A program made the translations under genes and the position numbers. A model generated the notes under the pieces. It ran no database searches. It saw only the letters and a list, made by a program, of their open reading frames with translations, and was not told the origin of the DNA. Below, in pieces: positions 8,808 to 16,261 of a DNA stretch of 64,000 nucleotides (within the stretch, counting starts at the first letter, position 1; each line of letters opens with the position of its first letter). This DNA comes from Hyphomicrobiales bacterium (GTDB taxonomy: Bacteria; Pseudomonadota; Alphaproteobacteria; Rhizobiales; Aestuariivirgaceae): NCBI GenBank assembly GCA_016710435.1, contig JADJVV010000001.1, positions 248,001 through 312,000 on the forward strand, in the 5' to 3' direction.

Positions 8808-9278
8808 TCAGAAACCGCCGCAGCCTTCAAGCCTCACTTCAGCTTCTTCGGGTTCAGGGATTTTTCGATGGTCTTTTCCTTTTCCCTTCTCATCCCACAC
8901 GGAAGCGAGGAAGCATTCGGTGGCATATTTGGCTTGCCCCTTGCAGAAGGCCGTGAGTGCGGCGAGGACGGCAGCCTCGTTGGGCGCGCCGCACACGGTT
9001 TCCGTCCAGTGAACCTCGCCGGTCGTGACCCCCATGGAGCCGGACCAGCCGCGTCCACAGGCCGAAGTGATGATGCATTCGTCGCTGCCGCCGGATGCGT
9101 CCTTGCATTTCTGCATCGCGCATTGTGCGGCGGTGATGGCATCGGCCTTGAGGCACACCTCGAAGGCCTGTTCGGGTGCGATGGCGGCGGCAAAGGCAAC
9201 GCCCCCGTCCGTGCCTGCCTCCTGGGCGTGGGCCGCCATGGGCATCAGGCAGAGGCCGGCGATGAGAAGTCGCTTCAT
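8808..9278 (-). CDS. Secreted Cys-rich protein of unknown function
   Basis: 156-residue protein with a clear signal peptide (MKRLLIAGLCLMPMAAHAQ). The mature part has about ten cysteines, including QCAMQKCKDASGGSDECI and ACGRGWSGSMG, spaced like small disulphide-bonded periplasmic proteins of the DUF4189 type; that family match is tentative. The C-terminus is charged and ends in EGCGGF. GGAG stands at good distance before ATG 9278. It is upstream of the NTF2-like gene with a 27-bp gap, so the two may be co-transcribed. Confidence 0.65.
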   Translation of the reverse strand: MKRLLIAGLCLMPMAAHAQEAGTDGGVAFAAAIAPEQAFEVCLKADAITAAQCAMQKCKDASGGSDECIITSACGRGWSGSMGVTTGEVHWTETVCGAPNEAAVLAALTAFCKGQAKYATECFLASVWDEKGKGKDHRKIPEPEEAEVRLEGCGGF

Positions 9279-9355
9279 GAAAGTCTCCGGTTTGCCCCGT
9301 CCGCGACGATAGCCCGCTTGGCAGGCGTGTCAAAGTCGCGCTATGCGCTGCCACC

Positions 9356-9997
9356 ATGAGTACCATCACATCCCTCTTCCCCACCCACATCTACCGCGCC
9401 GACAAGGCCGGCCCCGGCACCCTGACGGCCGAACTGGAAGTGGCTGCCCTGTCGCTCAGCCGCGACGACATGGCCGGGATCAAATGGTGCGAGAAGCACG
9501 GCTATGCCGGATACACGTCCTATGGGTCGTTGAACGATCTCTCCCGGCGCATGCGCGTCTTCGCCAAGCTGGAACGCATCCTCGACCGCCACGCACTGGC
9601 CTTCGCCCGGCACCTGCACTGGGACATCAAGGGCGGCCGCCCAGTGTGCGACTCGCTCTGGGTGAACGTGCTGCCGGAGGGCGGCAGCCATACCGGGCAC
9701 ATCCATCCCAACAGCGTCATCAGCGGCACCTACTACGTGAAGGTGCCACAAGGCGCAGGTCCCATCGTCTACGAAGATCCACGCCTTGCCCGCATGATGG
9801 CGGTGCCGCCGCGCAAGAAGAATGCCCCGCAGGATTTCCAGTCCCATGTCAGCTTCCGCCCCGTGCCGGGCACGATGTTCATGTGGGAAAGCTGGCTGCG
9901 TCACGAGGTTCCGCTGAACCGCGCCGAGGGCGAACGCATTTCGGTGAGCTTCAACTACGTCATCGGCAACAAAGACGACGCAAGACAGGCGCGTTGA
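9356..9997 (+). CDS. Putative 2-oxoglutarate-Fe(II) oxygenase (TIGR02466 type)
   Basis: 213-residue cytoplasmic protein. It starts TSLFPTHIYRA and has LWVNVLPEGGSHTGHIHPNS (His112, His115, His117), SGTYYVKVPQGAGPIVYEDPR, then PGTMFMWESWLRHEVPLNR and GERISVSFNYV. This is the plan of the TIGR02466 family, which is related to prolyl-hydroxylase-like dioxygenases: an HxH-type metal site on one strand and a distal His plus an Arg on a later strand. The substrate is unknown. Confidence 0.85.
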   Translation: MSTITSLFPTHIYRADKAGPGTLTAELEVAALSLSRDDMAGIKWCEKHGYAGYTSYGSLNDLSRRMRVFAKLERILDRHALAFARHLHWDIKGGRPVCDSLWVNVLPEGGSHTGHIHPNSVISGTYYVKVPQGAGPIVYEDPRLARMMAVPPRKKNAPQDFQSHVSFRPVPGTMFMWESWLRHEVPLNRAEGERISVSFNYVIGNKDDARQAR

Positions 9998-10039
9998 GCT
10001 GTGCCAATCTTCATCGCGGGGGCGCGATGGAGGATGGCA

Positions 10040-10357
10040 ATGAAACTTCGCACCCCTGCAATCATCTTGGCTGCAATGACGTCGGCAAGCCTGCTTTGGG
10101 CTCCGCAGGCAGTCGCCTTTTGCGGCGTGATCCAGGAAACCGCGCAATCACAGAATCCCATGCTTGCAAATCCGAAGGCGACCCGCATGGTGGACCGCAA
10201 GGTGCGCGCCCTCAAACACCAGTATCGCCGCAAGCTGGTGCTCGACCAGCGGTCGAGCGAATGCGTGGGCGGGGCTGTCGCCATTGACGCCAACGGCAAC
10301 CAGATCGTCGGTCCGGCGCGCTGCACGGTGACGCAACCTTTCTGCGTCAACCCGTAA
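10040..10357 (+). CDS. Small secreted protein of unknown function
   Basis: 105 residues. ATG 10040 follows GGAGG by six bases. A signal peptide (MKLRTPAIILAAMTSASLLWAPQAVA) precedes a basic mature chain with four cysteines: FCGVI at its start, SECVGG, ARCTVTQPFC. The pattern suggests a small disulphide-bonded periplasmic protein. No family is recognised. It converges with the membrane-protein gene that ends 5 bp downstream. Confidence 0.65.
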   Translation: MKLRTPAIILAAMTSASLLWAPQAVAFCGVIQETAQSQNPMLANPKATRMVDRKVRALKHQYRRKLVLDQRSSECVGGAVAIDANGNQIVGPARCTVTQPFCVNP

Positions 10358-10361
10358 GCGC

Positions 10362-10727
10362 TCAGCGCCGGCGCGGCGCGTCCTCTTCGCCTGCCGTATC
10401 CTCCAGATGAAAGCGATGGAGGAGCCGGTGCAGCATGGGCGCGAGCACGAGTCCGGCGACGGCGAAGAACAGCAGGCCGCAGACCAGCGCGTAGATGCCT
10501 TCGAAGACGTATCCGGCGGTGGAGTCGAGCTTGTCCAGCGGACCCATGCCCGAAAGGATCATGGCCGCGTTGGCGAAGCCCTGCGCCGGTCCCATGGGTC
10601 CCAGCGCCATATAGCCCGCCATGCCAACCACGAGTGAAACGGCAACGATGCCCAGCGCCCACAGGCCATTGGCCCAGATGCGCGCCGCCAGCACGGCGCG
10701 GGAGGCAAGCTGCCCGTGGCGTTTCAT
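10362..10727 (-). CDS. Two-helix membrane protein resembling an ion-channel pore module
   Basis: 121-residue inner-membrane protein with a hydrophobic segment near residues 15-40 (LWALGIVAVSLVVGMAGY) and another near 75-100 (GIYALVCGLLFFAVAGLVLAP). Between them is AAMILSGMGPLDKL, which sits where a two-TM channel would have its pore loop, though no canonical GYG filter is present. Similar proteins in rhizobia are sometimes labelled two-pore-domain potassium channel; that function is unproven. The start ATG overlaps the HlyU stop codon (ATGA), showing coupling. Confidence 0.65.
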   Translation of the reverse strand: MKRHGQLASRAVLAARIWANGLWALGIVAVSLVVGMAGYMALGPMGPAQGFANAAMILSGMGPLDKLDSTAGYVFEGIYALVCGLLFFAVAGLVLAPMLHRLLHRFHLEDTAGEEDAPRRR

Positions 10728-10990
10728 TTGAACATCCTGTCGCCCAGCTGGTCCACGATCAGCCGGCCCTTGGCAAGGGCGATGTCGGCGCAATCATCCC
10801 GGTCGCTGAACTTGTCGGCGCGGATGAAGTGGTGCTCCTTGCCGTCCTTGCTGATGCGGCCCGCGAGCTGCCACTGGCCGCCCTCCTTGAAGGGCTCGGC
10901 GGAAATGGCATAGCCATTGTACTCGGCTGTCTTCGCCACCGCAGGAGCCTCGCTGCGCCCGCCCCCAAACAGTTTGCTCCAGATCGACAT
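10724..10990 (-). CDS. HlyU-family protein
   Basis: 88 residues. The family pattern is SIWSKLFGGG at the N-terminus, then YNGYAISAEPFKEGGQWQLAGRISK, HHFIRADKFSDRDDC and the C-terminal KGRLIVDQLGDRMF. This matches small alphaproteobacterial HlyU-superfamily proteins, named from a Vibrio haemolysin regulator of a different size; a DNA-binding role is not established here. ATG 10990 is chosen over an upstream frame opening because the domain begins there. It is translationally coupled to the two-helix membrane protein. Confidence 0.8.
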   Translation of the reverse strand: MSIWSKLFGGGRSEAPAVAKTAEYNGYAISAEPFKEGGQWQLAGRISKDGKEHHFIRADKFSDRDDCADIALAKGRLIVDQLGDRMFK

Positions 10991-11066
10991 GTCTCTTCTC
11001 CCATTGCCAGTGGCGAGTCTAACGCGGCGGCCCGCCAAACGGAACCGGCTTGATGAGCAAAAGAAA

Positions 11067-11092
11067 ACGCCGGGAAACAGCTATCCCGGCGT
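11067..11092 (-). terminator. Rho-independent terminator of the DUF2892 gene
   Basis: A 9-bp stem (ACGCCGGGA / TCCCGGCGT) with an 8-nt loop. On the minus strand it is followed by TTTTCTTTTG. It lies 23 bp after the DUF2892 stop, so it most likely ends that transcript. Confidence 0.75.
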
Positions 11093-11114
11093 CCACGAAT
11101 GATCTGTCCAAACC

Positions 11115-11330
11115 TCAGCGCATGGCGCGGGAGCCTGTCTTGATCGGGCAGGATGAGAGACCGAAGATGCTGTAGACCGGGCACACGCCCATGGCGGCCG
11201 TCAGAAGCGGCACGATGCCGATGTAACCGATCCAGGCATAGGGGTGCCCCGAGAAGAAGGCGAAGGCCAGCAGCGCCAGGCCAAACAGCACGCGGAGCGC
11301 GCGATCAATCTTTCCCACGTTCTTTTTCAT
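11115..11330 (-). CDS. DUF2892 inner-membrane protein
   Basis: 71 residues with two hydrophobic segments and the DUF2892 signature: KNVGKIDRALRVLFGLAL at the start, then a GYIGIVPLLTAAMGVCPVYSIFG block. Members resemble the membrane tail of the rhodanese YgaP and may handle sulfur or redox stress; two cysteines (CPVY, SSCP) are conserved. The gene stands 81 bp downstream of a Crp/Fnr gene on the same strand, a common pairing. Confidence 0.88.
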   Translation of the reverse strand: MKKNVGKIDRALRVLFGLALLAFAFFSGHPYAWIGYIGIVPLLTAAMGVCPVYSIFGLSSCPIKTGSRAMR

Positions 11331-11411
11331 TCTGCGTCAATCTCCAACTGCGCAAACCTTATGCGCTGTGCCAAACCTTAGCGTGCAGTTCCGCCGCTGT
11401 CAGTGACTTCG

Positions 11412-12116
11412 TCACCAAACATCGGCAAAATGTTCAAGTGCTGCCTCGTCCTTCAGGACAACGCGGCCGCGCCCGATTTCCACCCAGCCCTTGTCGGCAA
11501 AATCATGGAGAAGGCGGGTCACGACCTCCCGGGCGGAATTGAGGTCCTGTGCCATCACCTGATGGGTGGCCTCGACGACACCGTTCCGCGCCATCCGCAG
11601 CAAATGCCGCGCCAGCCGCCGGTCCACGTGGCGCACCGCCACTTCCTGCACCAGCCCGATCAGCGCCTGCACACGCTCTCCATACGAAGAAAAGACGAAC
11701 CGCCGGAAGCCCGGTGACGTCGCCAGCAGGTCCTCGAACACGGGCTTGGGGAGGATGACGGCATCGGTCTCCGTTTCCGCGACGCCTTCCGCATCGTAGT
11801 GTTCACCGGAGAGCAGACCTGCCGTCGTCAGAATGCATGTCTCGCCATCCTGCACCCGGTAGAGCACGATTTCCCGTCCGGTTTCGGTGAGCACCGAAAC
11901 CTTCACCGAGCCGCGTTTCACCACGATGTAGTTGCTGCACGCATGGCCCGGACGGAAGGCCCGCTCGCCCGCATGCAAGTGAAGGGGGATCATCTGCTTG
12001 AGAATGAGCGCGCGGGCACTGTCCTCAAGCGTCGCCAGCGCGCCAGACTGGAACAGCGAGGGCAGCGTGGAGGCCGCATCAGCCGGTCCGGGCGCGGAAG
12101 AAGAATGTGTAACCAT
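11412..12116 (-). CDS. Crp/Fnr-family transcriptional regulator
   Basis: 234-residue DNA-binding protein. An N-terminal cNMP-type beta-barrel (HLHAGERAFRPGHACSNYIVV, LYRVQDGETCILTTAGLLSGE) leads through a dimer helix to a winged helix. The recognition helix carries AREVVTRLL, that is the E-x-x-S/T-R pattern which in FNR and NNR proteins reads TTGAT half-sites. The FNR-type 4Fe-4S cysteine cluster is absent, so the effector may be NO, heme or redox; this is inference. ATG 12116 lacks a Shine-Dalgarno site; an upstream ATG (12185) would run through the FNR box and is disfavoured. A matching box sits 34 bp upstream, suggesting autoregulation. Confidence 0.85.
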   Translation of the reverse strand: MVTHSSSAPGPADAASTLPSLFQSGALATLEDSARALILKQMIPLHLHAGERAFRPGHACSNYIVVKRGSVKVSVLTETGREIVLYRVQDGETCILTTAGLLSGEHYDAEGVAETETDAVILPKPVFEDLLATSPGFRRFVFSSYGERVQALIGLVQEVAVRHVDRRLARHLLRMARNGVVEATHQVMAQDLNSAREVVTRLLHDFADKGWVEIGRGRVVLKDEAALEHFADVW

Positions 12117-12149
12117 GCTGACATTCTGGCACCGGCCCGTGGAGGAACT

Positions 12150-12163
12150 TTGACATGAATCAA
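12150..12163. promoter_or_regulatory. FNR/NNR-type box between crp-like gene and ppk2
   Basis: TTGACATGAATCAA matches the consensus TTGAT-N4-ATCAA at nine of ten arm positions. It lies between divergent genes. Its centre (12156.5) is 40.5 bp from the A of the minus-strand ATG 12116. On the plus strand a -10-like TACACT at 12185-12190 would place a start near 12197, with the box centred about 41 bp upstream, the class II activator geometry. Confidence 0.65.
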
Positions 12164-12241
12164 GGTTGCACGGCGTTTCAGTCATACACTTCGAGTTTCG
12201 TTCGGGGAGCCTTCCCCGTCGTAACTGCGAGGAGGGATTCC

Positions 12242-13225
12242 ATGAACGACGTCACGATGAACGCGCCAGAAGCACCGCAAGCCGCCGAGATCAAAACCGA
12301 AGAGGCCGCCCCCGCCGCGCCGCCGCCAGGCATGGACCGGCTGCCGCGCCTCTCGCCCAGCCAGCTTCGCCATGACCCGGAAGCCATTCGCCATGCCTTC
12401 GAAACAGGCGCCTACCCCTACCAGAACCGAATCTCCAACAAGACCTATGAAAAGGAGATGGAGGAACTGCAGGTGGAACTGCTCAAGGTGCAGAGCTGGG
12501 TGAAGGAGAACAACGAACGCATCGTGATCCTGTTCGAGGGCCGTGACGCCGCGGGCAAGGGCGGCACCATCAAGCGCTTCATGGAGCATCTCAATCCGCG
12601 CGGCGCCCGCGTGGTGGCCCTTGAAAAGCCCACCGAACGCGAGCGCACCCAATGGTATTTCCAGCGCTACATCGCCAACCTGCCGTCAGGCGGCGAGATC
12701 GTGTTCTTCGACCGCTCCTGGTACAACCGGGGCGGTGTGGAGCGCGTCATGAACTTCTGCACGCCCAACGAATACCTGGAGTTCATGCGCCAGTGTCCCG
12801 ACCTTGAACGCATGCTGGTCCGCTCCGGCGTGCATCTCTTCAAGTTCTGGTTCTCGGTCACGCGCGATGAACAGCATCGCCGTTTCAAGTCGCGTGAGAA
12901 TGATCCCTTGAAACAGTGGAAGCTGTCGCCCATCGACAAGGCCTCGCTCGACAAGTGGGACGATTACACCGAGGCGAAAGAGGCGATGTTCTTCTACACC
13001 GATACCGCCGATGCGCCGTGGACCATCATCAAGTCAGACGACAAGAAGCGCGCCCGCATCGCCTGCATGCAGTATTTCCTGTCGTCGCTGCCCTACCCCG
13101 AGAAGAACAAGAAGATCGTGGCCGGCCCCGATCCCCTGCTCGTCGGCACGACTGCTCACGTGATCGGCCGCGACGAACACATCCTCGGAAAGACATTGCG
13201 GCCGGGCAACGGGAAGAAGAAGTAG
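12242..13225 (+). CDS. ppk2: Polyphosphate kinase 2 (PPK2, class I)
   Basis: 327-residue enzyme that uses polyphosphate to phosphorylate nucleoside diphosphates, in either direction depending on conditions. After a Pro/Ala-rich N-terminus it has Walker A FEGRDAAGKGGTIKRF (residues about 98-113), lid and substrate residues PTERERTQWYFQRY, Walker B VFFDRSWYNRGGVERV, and the C-terminal SPIDKASLDKWDDYTEAKE. This single-domain form is typical of class I PPK2. ATG 12242 has a strong site (GAGGAGGG). An FNR-type box upstream suggests regulation by the divergent Crp/Fnr protein. Confidence 0.92.
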   Translation: MNDVTMNAPEAPQAAEIKTEEAAPAAPPPGMDRLPRLSPSQLRHDPEAIRHAFETGAYPYQNRISNKTYEKEMEELQVELLKVQSWVKENNERIVILFEGRDAAGKGGTIKRFMEHLNPRGARVVALEKPTERERTQWYFQRYIANLPSGGEIVFFDRSWYNRGGVERVMNFCTPNEYLEFMRQCPDLERMLVRSGVHLFKFWFSVTRDEQHRRFKSRENDPLKQWKLSPIDKASLDKWDDYTEAKEAMFFYTDTADAPWTIIKSDDKKRARIACMQYFLSSLPYPEKNKKIVAGPDPLLVGTTAHVIGRDEHILGKTLRPGNGKKK

Positions 13226-13338
13226 GCACGGTACCGGCGGCCTGCTCCCACCCGTGTCAGCGGGCGGCGGTCCCTGGCAGAGGACATGCCTGAGACCGCC
13301 ATGGCGCGGGTGCAGGGCGCGGAGCCCGCAGTTGCGTC

Positions 13339-13791
13339 TCAATCGTCTTCGAAATAGCCCTTCTCGGCGCCCTGGTGGCAGGCCACGCAATTGCTCAAGC
13401 TGCCCACCTTCTTCATGGTGGCGTCCGAGAAGCGGCCATGTTCGCCCTTGAAGCGCGGCAGTTCGGTAATCCGGAGCGGCGTCTGGTCTGCCGGGATACC
13501 ACGCGGGAAGCCGCGCATCTTGTCCGAAGCATCGGCCGCATTGGCCACAAGGTAGTCCCGGATGGCGGTGGTCGCATCCGCCGCAAGCGAGGCATCCTCG
13601 CCGAAGTGATCCTTGAGATTGCCGGTGAGAGCCTCCCATGACCGCGCCGGCAGGAAGCCGGGCGGATAGGCCATGTGGCAGGCGCTGCACTCCTTCTTCG
13701 TCAACTCGTCGGTGACGACGCCACGGGCGCCGTCCGCCAGAGCCACGGTTGCAACGGCGAAAAGACAGGCCGCAGAAAGCAGGATACGCAT
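13339..13791 (-). CDS. Diheme cytochrome c (DHC family)
   Basis: 150-residue periplasmic electron-transfer protein with a signal peptide (MRILLSAACLFAVATVALA). Two heme motifs are present: CSACH near residue 36 within the DHC signature CHMAYPPGFLPARSW, and CVACH near residue 136. HFGEDASLAADATTAIRDYL is also typical. It follows the SHP gene by 11 bp in one operon. In Rhodobacter sphaeroides a DHC of this kind passes electrons to SHP. A second DHC domain is fused to the operon's cytochrome b, so two copies exist here. Confidence 0.9.
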   Translation of the reverse strand: MRILLSAACLFAVATVALADGARGVVTDELTKKECSACHMAYPPGFLPARSWEALTGNLKDHFGEDASLAADATTAIRDYLVANAADASDKMRGFPRGIPADQTPLRITELPRFKGEHGRFSDATMKKVGSLSNCVACHQGAEKGYFEDD

Positions 13792-13802
13792 GTGAATTCT
13801 CC

Positions 13803-14213
13803 TCAAAGTCCGGACAGGTAGGTGATGAAGTCGCCCTTCTCGGCGGCGGTGCATTCACGCCCGAGAACGGTGTTGCAGTTCCGGCCGAACCACTTCTCCA
13901 CCTTCGCGGCATCGGTGAAGCGGTCCGGTGTGACCGAGACGGCCATCGGATCAATGCTCTTGCCCGCGCGGGTCTTTCCCGCTTTCAGGGGCGAGGCTGT
14001 GTGACAGCTGGAACAGGATGGCGATTCCGCCGAGGCGGTGAACTGCTGGGCGTAGAACGCCTTGCCGCGGCCCGCATCGAAACCCGCAAATCCACCATCA
14101 GCGGCTTTGGCCGCTGCGGCATAAGCAGCGAGAATATCGTCGCGCGGGCCTGCCGAGGCGGGCGTGGCGAAAACAGCCGCCGCAAGGGCGAGCGGCAGGA
14201 TCATCCATTTCAT
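13803..14213 (-). CDS. shp: Sphaeroides-heme-protein-like monoheme cytochrome c (DUF1924)
   Basis: 136 residues with a signal peptide cleaved after ASA. The mature chain follows the SHP plan: RDDILAAYAAAAK, RGKAFYAQQF, one heme site CSSCH, KAGKTRAGKSIDPM, SVTPDRFTDAAKVEKWFGRNCN and GRECTAAEKGDF. In R. sphaeroides SHP an Asn in this C-terminal region is the sixth heme ligand and leaves on reduction, letting O2 or NO bind; GRNCN here keeps an Asn and a nearby Cys pair. Expected role: periplasmic ligand-binding heme protein reduced by DHC. ATG overlaps the upstream stop (ATGA). Confidence 0.88.
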   Translation of the reverse strand: MKWMILPLALAAAVFATPASAGPRDDILAAYAAAAKAADGGFAGFDAGRGKAFYAQQFTASAESPSCSSCHTASPLKAGKTRAGKSIDPMAVSVTPDRFTDAAKVEKWFGRNCNTVLGRECTAAEKGDFITYLSGL

Positions 14214-15334
14214 TGTTTTGTCTCCTGTGGGATTGAAATCTGTTGGGGTGCGAAAGTGCCTGTCTCCGCATCACCATGGCAGGCGGCACAATTCTGCTTG
14301 CTGTTGACAGGCGGTGCCTTGAATACGGCATCGGCCAATTCGCTGTGGCGGCGCGTCCAGAATGGCGTCGCGGTGATTTCCAATGGACGCTCCGCATTCA
14401 CACGGCGGAAGCGGTTGGCGGCGAAGCTGTCGGAATTTTCCGCGCTGTTGGCGGTGAGGAAGGCGGTGATGGCCGCAACCTTGTCGGCTGGAAGGCTCGC
14501 GTCTTCACCGAAATGATCATCGAGTGATGACATCAGCTTGGTCCAGCTCTGCGCGGGCAGCAGCGTGGGGTGAAAGGCCATGTGACAATCGCCGCAATCC
14601 GTTTTCCAACCCGCATCCACTGCAACAGCGCGCACGCCCTTCGGCGGCAGGGCGTTGGCGAAAACGACAGCCCCCACCACACCCGCACCCGCAAGCCCCA
14701 CCATCGCCGCAGCAAGACCTGCGCGTGCACTGAAGCTGCGTGTTGCCGGAACGAAGCCTGCCACCTTGCGGCCCGTCACCATGGCCTTCGCCAGGTTCTC
14801 GCCACTGCGGCGCGATTCAAACGCCATGCCCGCAATGTGGGCCGCAACGAGTGCGAGGAGCGCGTAGGCCAGAAGCTCATGCGGCTCGCGCATGAGATCA
14901 CCGGTGGCGAAGGAGATGAAGCCCTTGCCCGGCCCCTGCTTGAAGGCACCACCCAGCATCAGCACACCGGTGAGCAGGATCAGCGACAGCGTGACCAGCA
15001 GCGTCACCACCATCCAGGCGCCCAGCGCATTATGCCCGCCCTCGCGATGCACACGCCCCGACTGGATGTCGCGAAGATGGGTGATGACGGCCGATGGCGA
15101 GAGTGTGAAATTTGCAAAGCGCGCATAGGTGCTGCCGGTGAGGCCCCACACAAGCCGCGCAAGGATGAGTCCGCCAATGCCGGCACCGGCCCAGACATGA
15201 ACGGAAAGCCAGTTCGCCGGGAAGAAAAGCCCCGTCACCAGCGCGACCGTCACGCACGCCACAAGCGCCCAGTGGAACAGCCGCACCGGCAAATCCCACA
15301 CGGGCACATCAGGGCGTTGAATTGATACTTGCAT
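14210..15334 (-). CDS. Cytochrome b561-type membrane protein fused to a diheme cytochrome c domain
   Basis: 374 residues. The N-terminal 200 residues are a di-heme b-type cytochrome of the Ni-Fe hydrogenase/b561 class: VWDLPVRLFHWALV, LSVHVWAGAGIGGLILARLVWG, MREPHELLAYALLALVAAHIAGM, with His residues in the helices for two hemes. After another hydrophobic anchor (about 215-235) comes a periplasmic DHC domain with CGDCHMAFHPTLLPAQSW and CAACH. It probably takes electrons from quinol and passes them via its own c-hemes to the soluble DHC and SHP encoded downstream. The fusion itself is notable. ATG 15334 has no Shine-Dalgarno site and abuts an inverted repeat. Confidence 0.88.
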   Translation of the reverse strand: MQVSIQRPDVPVWDLPVRLFHWALVACVTVALVTGLFFPANWLSVHVWAGAGIGGLILARLVWGLTGSTYARFANFTLSPSAVITHLRDIQSGRVHREGGHNALGAWMVVTLLVTLSLILLTGVLMLGGAFKQGPGKGFISFATGDLMREPHELLAYALLALVAAHIAGMAFESRRSGENLAKAMVTGRKVAGFVPATRSFSARAGLAAAMVGLAGAGVVGAVVFANALPPKGVRAVAVDAGWKTDCGDCHMAFHPTLLPAQSWTKLMSSLDDHFGEDASLPADKVAAITAFLTANSAENSDSFAANRFRRVNAERPLEITATPFWTRRHSELADAVFKAPPVNSKQNCAACHGDAETGTFAPQQISIPQETKQ

Positions 15335-15375
15335 GATTACAGAAGAACCCAATCATTTCAGGCTCTTCTGTAATC
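15335..15375. promoter_or_regulatory. Long inverted repeat abutting the cytochrome b start codon
   Basis: GATTACAGAAGA at 15335-15346 is repeated inverted as TCTTCTGTAATC at 15364-15375; after one mismatch two more pairs follow, leaving an 11-nt loop. The inner arm touches the ATG at 15334. It could be an operator or an mRNA hairpin covering the initiation region. It could also terminate the upstream dioxygenase gene, but the stem is AT-rich and lacks a T run. Confidence 0.5.
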
Positions 15376-15421
15376 CAGTGTGGCTGACGCGAAACTGACA
15401 GTCCGCGCCACCCCGTTCCGC

Positions 15422-16219
15422 TCAGCCGAAGCGATAGCTCGATGCCGTGACGCCGCCGTAGACATTGGCGTCATGATAGACGCGCGTCGCCTTCTCGTTT
15501 TCCGCCGCCCCTACCGCCGCCATCAGTGGAATGAGGTGGTCTTCGCGCGGATGGCAGATGCGCGCAGACGGGGCCTGCTCCCACGCCTTCAGCTTCGCAA
15601 CACGCGTCTTGGGATCAGACTGCATCGCATCGTCGAGCCAGGCATCGAACGCCGCAGATGGCTCCTTCGCGCCGGGACCGAAGAGCCTGAGGTTGTGATA
15701 GCTGAGGCCGCTGCCGACGATCACGACGCCTTCATCGCGCAAGGGTGCAAGCGCACGGCCCAGCGCAAGGTGCTCTTCGGGATCATAGCCATGGCGCATG
15801 GAAACCTGCAGCAGGGGCACATCCGCATTGGGATACATCACCTGCATGGGCGCGAAGACGCCGTGGTCGAAGCCCCGGTCGGGATCGAGGTGCGTCGGCA
15901 ACCCCGCCGCCGTCAGAAGTTCGGCAATGCGCTTCGCCAGCGCAGGTGCCCCCGGCGCGGAATATTTGATCTCGTAGGTGAAGGGCGGAAAGCCGCCGTA
16001 GTCATAGACCATGCCCGGCGCATCGCCCGACATCACCGCGAAGTCCTTTTCCTCCCAATGGCCGGACACCATCAGGATCGCCTTGGGCGTGACGCCGATT
16101 TCCTTCGACATGTTCGCCAGTGAAACTTCAAGGCTCTTCAGCATCTGCCGCATGTCCGGCAACCAGGGCCATGGGCCCCCGCCGTGAGAGATGAAATAGG
16201 TCGGCATCCGCGTGGTCAT
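15422..16219 (-). CDS. Extradiol ring-cleavage dioxygenase, DODA type (class III)
   Basis: 265-residue cytoplasmic metalloenzyme of the LigB/4,5-DOPA-dioxygenase family. Metal and catalytic histidines are seen in YFISHGGGP, VSGHWEE, GFDHGVFAPM and SGLSYHNLR; the C-terminus HPREDHLIPLMAAVGAA is typical. Relatives such as E. coli YgiD open catechol rings, for example of DOPA; the substrate here is unknown. Pirin or HxlR genes often accompany such enzymes, but not here. ATG 16219 is the conserved start. Confidence 0.9.
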   Translation of the reverse strand: MTTRMPTYFISHGGGPWPWLPDMRQMLKSLEVSLANMSKEIGVTPKAILMVSGHWEEKDFAVMSGDAPGMVYDYGGFPPFTYEIKYSAPGAPALAKRIAELLTAAGLPTHLDPDRGFDHGVFAPMQVMYPNADVPLLQVSMRHGYDPEEHLALGRALAPLRDEGVVIVGSGLSYHNLRLFGPGAKEPSAAFDAWLDDAMQSDPKTRVAKLKAWEQAPSARICHPREDHLIPLMAAVGAAENEKATRVYHDANVYGGVTASSYRFG

Positions 16220-16246
16220 GATCGAGTTTCCTTTCGCCGATATATA

Positions 16247-16261
16247 TAACTACATGAGTTA
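16247..16261. promoter_or_regulatory. Short inverted repeat upstream of the dioxygenase gene
   Basis: TAACT-ACATG-AGTTA lies 28 bp upstream of the dioxygenase ATG, beside an AT-rich stretch (TATATATAA). The symmetry suits a MarR/HxlR-type operator, but no regulator gene is adjacent. The rest of the 16220-16492 gap holds only a GC-rich hairpin at 16286-16307 and no gene I can support. Confidence 0.25.

Noticed and set aside
12117..12185. Longer Crp/Fnr form starting at 12185 with three N-terminal cysteines, which could suggest an FNR Fe-S cluster
   Set aside because: The extension runs through the FNR-type box and the Cys spacing does not match FNR. I kept ATG 12116, but this can only be settled by mapping the 5' end.
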